From: an uncultured Planctomycetales bacterium
Lineage (GTDB): Bacteria > Planctomycetota > Planctomycetia > Pirellulales > S012-138
DNA: 64,000 nucleotides
NCBI GenBank assembly: GCA_937982665.1
Contig: CALJLD010000048.1
Span: 20,604-84,603, forward strand
Direction: 5' to 3'
Below the pieces are notes generated by a model. The model was not told where the DNA came from and ran no database searches. It worked only from the letters and a program-made list of their open reading frames with translations. This document shows, in pieces, positions 1 to 8,630 of the stretch; position 1 is the stretch's first letter; each line of letters starts with the position of its first letter. Position numbers and translations under genes: made by a program.

Positions 1-1522
1 GTGCTGAAATGGTGCGGCCAATCGCGGAGATCAGACCATTTTGCACAAACATCTCCGCCGGCTGCATCTCGCCGTTGGCGTTCAACATTCGTTGGGTGCG
101 AATCACGTACGCCAATGGCATTACTTCGGGCAGTTCCACTGCCGCAACGCCAGTGTTATTGGGAGAAGCGTCCGCGTTTTCGTAAACAACTTCGCCACGG
201 GTCATCACCATCCGAGTGGAAGCGGCCGGATCCAGCGGATCGCCTGCAAATATGGCGAGGTCCGCCTGCATGCCAGGGGCGATGGACCCAACCTGATCGG
301 CCACGCCCAAAATTCGGGCGGCTTCAACGGTGACGGCACGCAAAGCGCTCTCCGCTTCAACACCAGAAGCAATCGCTGCGGCGGCTTGTACGCGCAACAT
401 CCGTGAACCGCGGGCTTCAGGCGAGTAAGTGGCCAAAGCCCAACGGTTTGTGGACTCGGCGATGTTCGACAGCAGTTGATCATCACGATCTTGACGGTAG
501 CTGGGGGCCGCGCCGGTTTCCCAGGCCGGACCAACCACCACTCGCGCTTGCCGAGCGGCGACTTCGGAGAGAGCCTCGCCGGGTGACGAAAGGCCATCGA
601 CGATCAGATCGAACTCAAATTCGTCAGCCAATTCAAAAGCGGCTTGGACGACATCTTCCTGATGTGCTTCCAATCGCAACGGGATCTTGCGATCCAGAAT
701 GAGTTCAATCAATTCCTTGGTCTTATTAGGTTGCGTTACTGCGGCTCCTCGACCTCCGCCACCTCGGCCAAAACGGCCGCGCCGCCCTTGCTGCAGGTCT
801 TCCGCACCGCCGCGGCGACCACGCCCAAATCCCTGCGTGTTTTGTTGTTGATTGTTGTTGTTGTTGTTGTTGTTTCCGGCTAGGTTCGGCGGATCTTCGC
901 CATCTTTCACGGCCTGAAATGCGCGCCTAAAACGCTGAATCTGTGCGGCGCGGTCACGAACGGTGTCGCCGGTGATCCCCATTGCCGCCTGAACGGCCAC
1001 ATCATTGGCGACAACCAGGTCCTTTACGGAACTGCCGGGGCCAACCCGCAGCACGGCTCCGCGTCCGCCAAACACGCCTGTATTGCTTGGTTGAACATAG
1101 ACAGAAGTCACGCCTTGGCGGGAGACTTCGTGCCAGTCTTCCAGGAAGGGATTTACGCCATCCAGAATGTTGAGCGCGCCGCGGCTGCCGGCCTCGCCCC
1201 GAGCGGCGGCTGTGAGCCACAGGACACTGCGGCTATCAATCAAGCCGGGCGTCAGCGTGTGACCGGTAAGGTCGATCACAGTTGCGCCTTCGGGTGCTTG
1301 GACGTTCTCGCCAACGGACTTGATCTTGCCGTTCTCCACAACCACGGAACCTACAAAGGTCCCCTGTTCGGTCATGGTATGTATCGTCGCGCCCTGCAAA
1401 ACAATCGTCGCAGCGGCATTCGTATCCGCGGCGGACGCTAAGCCGCAAAGCGGAACGATGACAAACAGCGAGGCGAGAATTGCGCACAGCCCACGAGTGG
1501 TGGCCAATCGAAGAGCCCGCAT
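1..1522 (-). CDS. Exported tandem-module amidohydrolase (3' end beyond window)
   Basis: The reverse strand is open from an ATG at 1522 to the left edge, so the C-terminus is missing. The N-terminus is a signal peptide with an Ala-rich cleavage region (LASAAD). An amidohydrolase (imidazolonepropionase-like) module follows: a beta-rich start (TIVLQGATIHTM) and TPGLIDSRSVLW at the place where active enzymes carry PGxxDxHxH. The module ends with the usual C-terminal beta signature GSIAPGMQADLAIFAGDPLD. About 50 residues later a second amidohydrolase start appears (VIRTQRMLNANGE, then NGLISAIGRT) and runs off the edge, so the protein carries two modules. Module 1 lacks the HxH metal ligands and is probably not catalytic by the usual mechanism. 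A run of seven Asn and an Arg/Gly-rich stretch interrupt it. Upstream is a divergent AraC gene. The substrate is unknown. Confidence 0.85.
   Translation of the reverse strand, partial: MRALRLATTRGLCAILASLFVIVPLCGLASAADTNAAATIVLQGATIHTMTEQGTFVGSVVVENGKIKSVGENVQAPEGATVIDLTGHTLTPGLIDSRSVLWLTAAARGEAGSRGALNILDGVNPFLEDWHEVSRQGVTSVYVQPSNTGVFGGRGAVLRVGPGSSVKDLVVANDVAVQAAMGITGDTVRDRAAQIQRFRRAFQAVKDGEDPPNLAGNNNNNNNNQQQNTQGFGRGRRGGAEDLQQGRRGRFGRGGGGRGAAVTQPNKTKELIELILDRKIPLRLEAHQEDVVQAAFELADEFEFDLIVDGLSSPGEALSEVAARQARVVVGPAWETGAAPSYRQDRDDQLLSNIAESTNRWALATYSPEARGSRMLRVQAAAAIASGVEAESALRAVTVEAARILGVADQVGSIAPGMQADLAIFAGDPLDPAASTRMVMTRGEVVYENADASPNNTGVAAVELPEVMPLAYVIRTQRMLNANGEMQPAEMFVQNGLISAIGRTISA
841..876. 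repeat. Trinucleotide repeat coding a poly-Asn/Gln run
   Basis: GTT/TTG triplets on the + strand encode seven Asn followed by Gln residues on the minus strand, inside the amidohydrolase. It is a simple sequence repeat and could vary in length between strains. It sits next to an Arg/Gly-rich linker. Confidence 0.8.
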
Positions 1523-1970
1523 ATCGCACCCTTTGAAAGTGGAGAATGCACCAGGATCGCGCTATCCCCAAAGTCCTGCACAACTGTGGTTGATGGACTT
1601 CAGGCGAGAGCCAACAGCTAGAAATGGTGATCAAGTCGACAAGGGGCGACGCCGACAAAAGAACGGTGAGGTCGCGGGCGGGCGAGACATCGTGTCCAAG
1701 CGGAACCTTGCCGAGAACTTCATCAAGCTAGGACGTTACCACCGCCACGGGGCAGTTGCAAGAAATTTCCGTTGGAAGATTCCAACCATTCTGCGTTGCG
1801 TGAGAAACTCTGCCAGTCGGGCAAATATGGATGGCATTTCTTGGATGTTTGACTATAGAAGCAAACCCGTCGCTGAGGATGAAGCTGTTGGATCTTACGG
1901 GTTATGATGGCAGTCGCTGTGATCTGTCATAACAACCAGCGAACAAAACACCCGCGGCCGAAGCCAATCA
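1523..1970. other. Divergent intergenic region without a recognised gene
   Basis: This 448-base gap separates the amidohydrolase (leftward) from the AraC regulator (rightward) and must hold both promoters. Short open frames here have no signal peptide, domain motif or ribosome-binding site. I could not pick a convincing -35/-10 pair. Confidence 0.5.
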
Positions 1971-2813
1971 ATGACTGATCCCCATGAAGCTTCGACGGAG
2001 CCTACAAGCAGTTGTTTTCGTGAACAGGTTTTGCACAGCGGCGGCCTGCTGCACTCTTGTTGGTTGCTTGCGATCAACGACAAGAAGCCATCCGAGTTGC
2101 GGTTGTTTCCGGACGGATTCCTAGATCTGGTTGTCGCTTTGGGCCCAACCCCGCAGCTGATAATTGCGGATCAGTGTCAATCACTTCCTGGAGCCTTTCT
2201 CTTCGGTTCATTGACGCGCCCTGTCCGGGTGCGGTTCTTCGGACCAAGTCGTTGGCTGGCTTTGCGGTTTCGAGCGGCTTACGGCGGCGCCCCTGAGTTG
2301 CGAACAAACTCCGTACTGCCAGTTGCTCAGGCAAGCGACTTGTCCTTCTTGCCAAGGGAAGCCCAAACCACATTCCAGGCACTGCTACAAAGACCTAACG
2401 AGGCAACACTTTGGTCCGCCGCGGACAGCCTTGCTGCTAAACGCCCAACCCACGATGCAAAGGATTGCGTTCTCACCGCGATGCGGAGAGCGGGCCGCGA
2501 CGCAACACCCACACTGATCCAGGACCTTGCCGCTGACTTGGGGATTCGAGCCAGACAACTGCACCGGATGTTTGTCCGTCGAACGGGGCTGAGCCCGAAG
2601 TCCTTCTTCAATGTGATCCGGTTTCAGCACGCTCTGCGGCAAATCCGCGATGGTCAAAGCCAAGGCTTAGCACAAGTCGCACAAGCATGCGGGTACAGTG
2701 ACCAAGCGCACATGGCACGAGAATTCCGTCGATTCGCAGGGATGTCTCCATCCAAGTTTGCAAACACTCTGGCACCGCGATATCGATCGATGAGGCAGCT
2801 TGCCGAGGCCTAA
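1971..2813 (+). CDS. AraC-family transcriptional regulator
   Basis: This 280-residue protein is a cytoplasmic DNA-binding regulator. The C-terminal third (about residues 180-270) is an AraC/XylS double helix-turn-helix: first HTH around LAADLGIRARQLHRMFVRRT, then GLSPKSFFNVIRFQHAL, and second HTH around LAQVAQACGYSDQAHMAREF followed by FAGMSPSKF. The N-terminal ~150 residues resemble the sensor domain often attached to this AraC subclass (CWLLAI..., GAFLFGSLTRPVRVRF). It is divergent from the amidohydrolase at 1522, which is a plausible but unproven target. The start is the first ATG of the frame. The ligand cannot be told from the sequence. Confidence 0.9.
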   Translation: MTDPHEASTEPTSSCFREQVLHSGGLLHSCWLLAINDKKPSELRLFPDGFLDLVVALGPTPQLIIADQCQSLPGAFLFGSLTRPVRVRFFGPSRWLALRFRAAYGGAPELRTNSVLPVAQASDLSFLPREAQTTFQALLQRPNEATLWSAADSLAAKRPTHDAKDCVLTAMRRAGRDATPTLIQDLAADLGIRARQLHRMFVRRTGLSPKSFFNVIRFQHALRQIRDGQSQGLAQVAQACGYSDQAHMAREFRRFAGMSPSKFANTLAPRYRSMRQLAEA

Positions 2814-2863
2814 GCCAATGGCCTACGCCAATGGAAGCGTGACGCATCATAAGCGCCAAGAAC

Positions 2864-3763
2864 ATGTCCGATTCCGCAAATCCTTCCCCGCCGCCACGCG
2901 CAAAAACGCCAACCGTTGAATCAGCGGGCAACGATACCGCTGCCGATGGCAGTGCGAATGCCGATCATCAACAGCAAGCCCGCAAGTGGTGGTTGGTGAT
3001 TTGTGCGTGCCGCGCGTTGATGATCGCTTATGCGATTAACTACTTCATCGCCATCGTCGCTATTTTGAATTACGGCGCGATCGCGCTGGCGTTTCGAGCG
3101 GAGTGGGACGGAATTTTCTCCGAGGAATTCTGGCGAGCCGTGGCAATCACCTGCGTGGTCCTGATGGTGTTCGCTCAGATACTCAAACTGCTTGCGCTGG
3201 GTAGCTGTACCCACGCGCCACTGGCAAAAGCTTCCCAGCGTTTCGTGCTTGCGTGCGGGCTGTACGTGATTGGACTTTTTCTGGGGGTGATTTCCTGGAT
3301 CAATCTAGCGTCGAGCGGACACGCAACACTCGCGGCGTTCTTGATTCCGGTGCTTGTATTGGCGACCTTGTCGTGGCGGCTGCTATGGTTTTCTGGTGTT
3401 AACATCATCGTGGCGACGCCGGCTGAAGTAACGCCTGCTGATCGTAGTGCCCAACAGATTCGCGGTTTGTCCACGTTGGGTTTGTTTTGCGCGCTGCTTG
3501 CTTTGGCCATGTCCGCGGGAATCGTTTCGTCCAATGAGTTCCCGAACATCGAGTTCAGTTTGATGACGGCGATTTTCTTTTGGCTCGCCGGCGCTGCCTC
3601 TCTGCTGGCCGACCTGTGCGTTGTCTTGGTGAGCTTTCTCGCGTCGCAATGGATTGCCAGAAAGCCGGGCGTAATTTCGGCTTCCGAAGAAAATCAGACA
3701 CCGGAAGCTCACGTACTGAGCGAAGCCGATGTCGAACGCATTCGCAGAGACCGCAATTGGTGA
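2864..3763 (+). CDS. Multi-pass membrane protein of unknown function
   Basis: This 299-residue protein has a hydrophilic, Pro/Ala/Asn-rich N-terminal ~40 residues, then about seven hydrophobic segments (e.g. ALMIAYAINYFIAIVAILNY, FWRAVAITCVVLMVFAQIL, FVLACGLYVIGLFLGVISW, LGLFCALLALAMSAGIV). It ends in a charged cytoplasmic-type tail (SEADVERIRRDRNW). It is probably an inner-membrane protein. I do not recognise a family. It lies 50 bases after the AraC gene on the same strand, so co-transcription is possible. Confidence 0.75.
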   Translation: MSDSANPSPPPRAKTPTVESAGNDTAADGSANADHQQQARKWWLVICACRALMIAYAINYFIAIVAILNYGAIALAFRAEWDGIFSEEFWRAVAITCVVLMVFAQILKLLALGSCTHAPLAKASQRFVLACGLYVIGLFLGVISWINLASSGHATLAAFLIPVLVLATLSWRLLWFSGVNIIVATPAEVTPADRSAQQIRGLSTLGLFCALLALAMSAGIVSSNEFPNIEFSLMTAIFFWLAGAASLLADLCVVLVSFLASQWIARKPGVISASEENQTPEAHVLSEADVERIRRDRNW

Positions 3764-3862
3764 TTGCGGCGCGACGTTGACGTTTGCGACGTCCCAAGTT
3801 CTATTGTGGCTACGAGTACAATGAGCTGCTGTTAGTGGCGACATGTATCCTTGGAGAGATCA

Positions 3863-4144
3863 ATGCCGTCTCGTCGGACACCGCAGGAACAGATCATGCT
3901 TGCGGCAAGGCTATACCACAACGGCATTGTTTGTCCCGCAGTGTGTTGGCGGCAGACAGTGGCTGTTACTGAGAACGCCAGTCTCACTGAACTATTGAAC
4001 TCTCTGACACCCGCGGACCAGGCGTTTTTGCGTTCCGTCCACGACGAGCGCCCTGGATCGCTAGCAGCGCTCGCGGAAAACTATAAAGAGCCGCGTTTTC
4101 GCGAACTCTTGGAATGGATCGGTGAAACCGAAAAAGAGCAGTGA
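3863..4144 (+). CDS. Small conserved-looking hypothetical protein
   Basis: The start is set at the ATG at 3863 because GGAGAG (3853-3858) lies 4 bases upstream. An upstream TTG in the same frame has no such site. The product is 93 residues, with no signal peptide or membrane segment. It begins with a basic MPSRRTPQEQ and has a leucine-rich, probably helical C-terminal half (LTELLNSLTPADQAFLRSVH) and an acidic end. Two Cys occur in CPAVC. No family is recognised. It is convergent with the lipoprotein gene at 4171. Confidence 0.55.
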   Translation: MPSRRTPQEQIMLAARLYHNGIVCPAVCWRQTVAVTENASLTELLNSLTPADQAFLRSVHDERPGSLAALAENYKEPRFRELLEWIGETEKEQ

Positions 4145-4170
4145 TCGTGTGATCGTCCACGAGCGCGCGG

Positions 4171-4926
4171 CTATTCCGTACCACTACCCGCGGCCACAAA
4201 CCGCAACGCGGACTGCAATTCGTCGTAGCTTGCGTTGGAGTAGTCGATACAAAACCAGAGCACCTTGCCGTCGGCATCGATCAGGAACAAGCGCGGAAGC
4301 GGGCCGGTGGAGACCTGGCTATACAACGCCTTGTCCGCGTCGTGGAGCGCGGCGAAGCCTTGCGGATCGGCCAGCGAAGCATCGTTGAGTTTCGTCGCGA
4401 GCAGTTCTTCCGCGGCTTGAGTATCCGCGCTTGTGTTGATTGCCGTGACGTTGACGCCGGGCTGCTTGCCAACGGTTTCAAACAACAGGTCTTCCAGCCA
4501 CTTTACGGAATAGCTTTCGTCCGCCGACCAAAAGAGGACGACGCTGGCGGACGCACCAAACGTGGCGCGAAGCTCGGTGGCCTCTCCGCTGGAGTTGGAT
4601 AACGCGGCAGCCGGGAATTGCTCGCCTTGTTTGATCAAGCAGGTGGCCGCGTCCCGCTCGGCCAGCTTGACCTCGACAATCGCCGCCGGCGGTGGCGAGT
4701 TGACGATCACGGGCGGTTGGCCTGCGTCGGGGTCATTCGCAGCTTGGGAATTTGCGGAAGCCGCGGATGGGGTTGGCGTGGTGGATTCGTCGGTGCCTGC
4801 AACAGGGCCCCTTTCCTGAACGGCTTGTTGCGATTCCTCTTCGCAGCCGGATGAAAGAATCAAAAGCGCCGCCAAGAGAGCAACGCTTGAAGTCGATCGA
4901 CCTTTCCGTTTCACTTGTGAATTCAT
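4171..4926 (-). CDS. Thioredoxin-fold lipoprotein lacking the CxxC motif
   Basis: The 251-residue product starts with a type II signal peptide and lipobox (LLILSSGC), then a Pro/Ser/Thr/Ala-rich spacer of ~70 residues. A TlpA/redoxin-like domain fills the rest: FGASASVVLFWSADESYSVKW is the strand-plus-active-site segment, and GPLPRLFLIDADGKVLWF carries the cis-Pro loop. The active-site position reads SADESY instead of CxxC, so dithiol chemistry is not possible. It may be a binding or scaffold domain in the cell envelope. It is divergent from the Gfo/Idh/MocA gene, with 120 bases between. Confidence 0.8.
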   Translation of the reverse strand: MNSQVKRKGRSTSSVALLAALLILSSGCEEESQQAVQERGPVAGTDESTTPTPSAASANSQAANDPDAGQPPVIVNSPPPAAIVEVKLAERDAATCLIKQGEQFPAAALSNSSGEATELRATFGASASVVLFWSADESYSVKWLEDLLFETVGKQPGVNVTAINTSADTQAAEELLATKLNDASLADPQGFAALHDADKALYSQVSTGPLPRLFLIDADGKVLWFCIDYSNASYDELQSALRFVAAGSGTE

Positions 4927-5046
4927 GCTTCCGTTTCCCCTGATGGTCGTGTTCGCCGTGCTGGCGTTATTCTATGACTTGTCAGGCGGGACTGTAAGGA
5001 TGTCATAAATTCCGACCAACTTTCGAGAACGAGTTCTTGATGCACG

Positions 5047-6078
5047 ATGAATGAGCCGGCCATCGATTTGTCGCAACTCCGTGTGGCCGTGGTTGGCTTG
5101 GGGTCCATTGGGAATCGCCATCTCCGTAACCTGGGCGAGTTAGGCGTAACGCAAAGGATTGTTGTTCGCCGAGCAGACGGAGCCAATCGACAGTTTCAAA
5201 CAACGGCAGATGTGCGTGTGTGTCACAGTCCGCGCGAAGCGATCTCCGCCGGGTTGGACCTGGCGATCATCTGCACGCCGTCTCGGATGCACCACGTCTC
5301 GGCCGCGCCATTTCTTGAAGCGGGCGTTGCAGTGTTGATTGAGAAGCCGGTTGAGGCCCAATTGAGCGCGGCCGCGAAACTTCAACAACTGGCGACACGG
5401 CACGAGTGTTACGCGAGCGTCGCCTATTGCATGCGTTATCATCCGGCTTATCGGGCCGCGAAGGAGTTCGTGCGGGCGGGTGAGTTGGGTGAAGTTCATT
5501 CCGCGCGTGCGTGGTTTCATACTTACCTTCCGGACTGGCATCCCTATGAAGATTACAAACAGTCCTATGCCGCGCGGGCGGACCTTGGCGGCGGAGTGAT
5601 TCCCACGTTGGATCACGAAGTCGATTTCTTACTCTGGGTCTTGGGCGATGCCGAACTGCGGTCCGCGCGATTGACGAGCGGTCGCGAGAGCTTGGGCATT
5701 GATGTGCCTGCGGTCGCGGAGATGGAGCTAGAGCACACGTCGGGCTGTCGTTCGCAAATCAGTTTGAGCTTCGCCGAACGAAACTTCGCGCGCGGGTTTG
5801 AGTTTAACGGCGCGGCGGGAACTTTGAGCTTGGACTTCGCCGAAGGGGCCTTGCGATTTGTGACGCGAGATCAGCCTGATGACTCGCGCGAGATCGTGAC
5901 TGCTGGGGCCGATGCCGTCGAAGCGATGTATAGAGATCTGCTGAGGAACGTCCTACGCGAGGTGGCCGCATCATCACAGCCAACAACTCCCCTTAGCGCC
6001 GGAGTTGCCGCACTAGCGATCTGCGAGCAGGCCATACACTTCGGCGGAGATTCGCCTTCCGCAGGCCGTTATTCGTGA
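5047..6078 (+). CDS. Gfo/Idh/MocA-family NAD(P)-dependent oxidoreductase
   Basis: This is a 343-residue cytoplasmic dehydrogenase. The Rossmann motif GLGSIGNRHLRNLG is at about residues 17-30, and the family EKPVE motif carrying the conserved Lys is at about residue 100. The C-terminal alpha/beta substrate domain follows (GGGVIPTLDHEVDFLLWVLG, with an Asp-His pair typical of the active site). Such enzymes oxidise or reduce hydroxyl groups of sugars, inositols or related compounds. The exact substrate is not decidable here. No sugar operon surrounds it. Confidence 0.9.
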   Translation: MNEPAIDLSQLRVAVVGLGSIGNRHLRNLGELGVTQRIVVRRADGANRQFQTTADVRVCHSPREAISAGLDLAIICTPSRMHHVSAAPFLEAGVAVLIEKPVEAQLSAAAKLQQLATRHECYASVAYCMRYHPAYRAAKEFVRAGELGEVHSARAWFHTYLPDWHPYEDYKQSYAARADLGGGVIPTLDHEVDFLLWVLGDAELRSARLTSGRESLGIDVPAVAEMELEHTSGCRSQISLSFAERNFARGFEFNGAAGTLSLDFAEGALRFVTRDQPDDSREIVTAGADAVEAMYRDLLRNVLREVAASSQPTTPLSAGVAALAICEQAIHFGGDSPSAGRYS

Positions 6079-6511
6079 TGGCTTAGCTGAGACGGCGGGG
6101 GTGACTTTCGCATGCAAGCAACTGCTGCCACTGTGCCACTCATCGATTGCTCCCAGCACGCGATCGACCTTTGCTTAAGCAGAAGTTGACGTCTCGTGAC
6201 GAAAGGCCTTGCCGATTGAATCCAGGCAGGACCCCAGAGCCGCGCGCTATCACCAGTCAATTCCGATAATAAATCCTGGAGAGGGGCTTCGCAGATGATG
6301 TAGGAGTCAATATTGCTAACCGTCTTGCAGTCAGACTCGCAATGTTTGTGGCACATGTACCATACAATAAACGGCAAATGATGTGCCCGATCTGCTGCCT
6401 GCCATACCCGGATCTTCGCCCCCCATCAGCGGGGACACGGTTGGCTTGGCGCGATTTGACCCGCGGAGCTCAACTCGTTCGGTCGATTGAGCGTTGCTCA
6501 GTTGGGTGCCA

Positions 6512-6531
6512 TGCTCAAACTCGTTTGAGCA
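6512..6531. repeat. 20-base inverted repeat
   Basis: TGCTCAAAC and GTTTGAGCA are exact inverted copies separated by TC. The symmetry resembles an operator, but it lies between two gene 3' ends rather than in an obvious promoter. It is not followed by a T-run. Confidence 0.5.
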
Positions 6532-6644
6532 GCAATGTGCTGTGTTGGGAGTGTTGGCTTGCGCGTTAGTCCCGAACCGCGCAAGTCAGAATGGTGGCTA
6601 GTTGCCGCTTTCGAATTGAAGAAGGAAACCAAGCGCACAAGAAA

Positions 6645-6670
6645 GCCCCGGCTTGAAACAAAGCCGGGGC
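6645..6670 (-). terminator. Rho-independent-type terminator of the PpiC-like gene
   Basis: GCCCCGGCTT and AAGCCGGGGC form a perfect 10-bp stem around a GAAACA loop. It lies 47 bases past the stop at 6717 in the leftward direction, and the transcript continues TTTCTTG. The short T-run is on the leftward transcript, which fixes the orientation. Confidence 0.75.
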
Positions 6671-6716
6671 GTATCATCTTGATGTCGATGTTCTTCGATG
6701 AAGCGAACACTTCGCG

Positions 6717-8630
6717 CTAGCGAAGGTTGGCTCCAGCAGTAGCAGTGTCATACGCGGAGGCCGCCGCGGCACTTGTGACCGATAGATAGTTGGTCACGTT
6801 GCTCTTGTCGGTCATGTCTTGATAGACCTTGGCCATTTCAATGCGAAGCTTCTTCTCATACAGATCGCGGAACAAGCCGTCGCGGACTTCCGCCAATTGA
6901 ACTGGTTGCGGCTGCGTCCGACCTTCGCAGAACAGGATGACAAAGTACTCGCCAACTTCAATCACTTGCGAGATCTCGCCGGGTTGAAGACGGAAGGCTT
7001 CCTTTTCCAGGTTCGGCTTGCCGCCGTGCTGTTGAATCGGAGGAATCTCTCCCTGCAAAGATCGCAAGCTGGCTTCCACGGAATAGCGTGTGCTGAGCTG
7101 GCCGAAGTACTCAACCGTTGGGTTCTTGCGGGCTTCTTCCCAGCACTCTTGTGCGGTCCGCATGTTGTTAACCATAATCGCTCGGGCTTTGACGCGAGGA
7201 CCATAGTTGGCTTCAAAAGCTCTTTGCAGGTCTTCTTCTGTCACGTCGATTTGAGCGCTGGAACGCTTGTGAGCCAGCTTCTTGAGCGCGACTGTGGGCC
7301 AGACCACATCGTCCAGGTACCGCTGCCATTTGATTTCTTGCTCACGTTCAACCATCACAATCCAACGGTCGATGTCGACTTCGCCTTGGGCGTTGATAAC
7401 GCCCATGGATTCCGCGGCGCGATAGACTTCTTCTTTGATGTCTTCACGGTCGACGATGATTTGCTCGCGTTGAACAAATTGTTCCAGGATGCGGCGGCTG
7501 ATGGTGCCTTCCAACACTTCCAGGCCATGGCGATCCAGGCAGGCTTCGCCAAGTTCCTCCATGCTGATTTGTCGTCCGTTGACGATCGCGGCCACGCCGG
7601 GGTATTGCTGAGCGAGCTTCGGATCATCCGAGCCATAGACTTCGATCACGTTTGACTTCTCGCGGAGTTTGCCGAACACCTCGGTGGCGGCCATCGTTTC
7701 TTTCTTGCTTTGCAGCTCAAACTTGATTTTCTCGCGGACTTGTTCGAACGAGAAGTCCGCCGTCCGACTGGGGCGATGCGCTTCGCACTTGAGGATCAGG
7801 TACTGCCCTTCCACCTGGAGGATCTCCGAAACTTCGCCGTCCGCAAGCGCGAAGGCGACTTTCTCGATCTCCGGATCGCCCAGGTTGCGGCGAATCGGGG
7901 GAATACGCCCTTCCGTACTGGCGCTCGCATCGATGGAGAACTGCTTGGCCAAACGGCCGAACTCGTCCGGATTGGCGACTGCCGCCGCATGAGCTTTGCG
8001 GGCGGACTCTTCGTCACGACAAACCATGATGCGAGCATCGACGGTTGGTCCGTACATCGCTTGATAGAACGCGCGAAGCTCGTCTTCGCTAATATCCAAC
8101 AGGTCCTTGGCGGCGGCACGCAGGGCCAACGCCGGCCAAATGATGTCGTTGTCGTACTGCGAGGGGGAAATGTGACGCTCGTTCTTGAGCATGTTTCGCC
8201 ATTCTTCCACGGACATGCCAAAGCGGCGGGCCGTTTGAGCAACCTCTGCCTGAATGGCGGACGTGGGAATGACAATCCCCTGATCTTTGCAGTGCTGATA
8301 GATCAGATGTTTGTTGATGACGCTTTCCAGGACGACGTCGCCAAACGACTTGATGCAATCGTCGGCAAGTTCCGCTCGGCGGACCTGCTCGCCATTGACC
8401 ATGGCAACCGGATCAATTGGCTTGTAGGGATCGTTGGAAGCCGCGGCCGGGTTTTGGCGCTGGGTTTCCGCCCCGGCTTGCCCGGAATTCCAGAAAAACT
8501 TCACCGCAACACAGGCGCCAATAATCACCACGCCGGCAGTGAGGAAGCCAATCCGCTTTCGCCAAGGGCGGCCGCTGGACGCAGGGGATGGGGACGCGGA
8601 CTGTTGCTTCTTCCGATCCTTGGAAGCCAT
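6717..8630 (-). CDS. Membrane-anchored tandem SurA/PpiC-like peptidyl-prolyl isomerase
   Basis: The start is placed at the ATG at 8630 because GGAG lies 7 bases upstream; an in-frame GTG at 8654 is the alternative. The product has ~637 residues. After a basic N-terminus comes one membrane segment (IGFLTAGVVIIGACVAVKFF), so the bulk is periplasmic. Two homologous modules follow. Each starts with a SurA-N-like helix set (VNGEQVRRAELADDC; VNGRQISMEELGEAC) and continues into a parvulin-like rotamase region (ARIMVCRDEESA...FGRLAKQFSID; ARAIMVNNMRTA...FGQLSTRYSVE). Both rotamase regions contain the short GxIPPI segment and GE(V/I)S motif typical of the fold. It should act as an envelope folding factor. 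Confidence 0.85.
   Translation of the reverse strand: MASKDRKKQQSASPSPASSGRPWRKRIGFLTAGVVIIGACVAVKFFWNSGQAGAETQRQNPAAASNDPYKPIDPVAMVNGEQVRRAELADDCIKSFGDVVLESVINKHLIYQHCKDQGIVIPTSAIQAEVAQTARRFGMSVEEWRNMLKNERHISPSQYDNDIIWPALALRAAAKDLLDISEDELRAFYQAMYGPTVDARIMVCRDEESARKAHAAAVANPDEFGRLAKQFSIDASASTEGRIPPIRRNLGDPEIEKVAFALADGEVSEILQVEGQYLILKCEAHRPSRTADFSFEQVREKIKFELQSKKETMAATEVFGKLREKSNVIEVYGSDDPKLAQQYPGVAAIVNGRQISMEELGEACLDRHGLEVLEGTISRRILEQFVQREQIIVDREDIKEEVYRAAESMGVINAQGEVDIDRWIVMVEREQEIKWQRYLDDVVWPTVALKKLAHKRSSAQIDVTEEDLQRAFEANYGPRVKARAIMVNNMRTAQECWEEARKNPTVEYFGQLSTRYSVEASLRSLQGEIPPIQQHGGKPNLEKEAFRLQPGEISQVIEVGEYFVILFCEGRTQPQPVQLAEVRDGLFRDLYEKKLRIEMAKVYQDMTDKSNVTNYLSVTSAAAASAYDTATAGANLR

Larger units (their letters stand above)
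6079..6716. other. 638-base convergent gap with an inverted repeat and a terminator
   Basis: The gap lies between the 3' ends of the oxidoreductase (rightward) and the PpiC-like gene (leftward). Open frames in it (for example 6069-6377 on the minus strand) have low-complexity, Cys/Trp-scattered translations and no start signals, so I do not call genes. It contains a near-perfect palindrome and one strong hairpin, listed separately. At this length a small RNA is possible but unsupported. Confidence 0.5.

Noticed and set aside
6069..6377. 102-residue minus-strand frame in the 638-base gap
   Set aside because: Atypical composition, no ribosome-binding site, and overlap with the end of the oxidoreductase gene.
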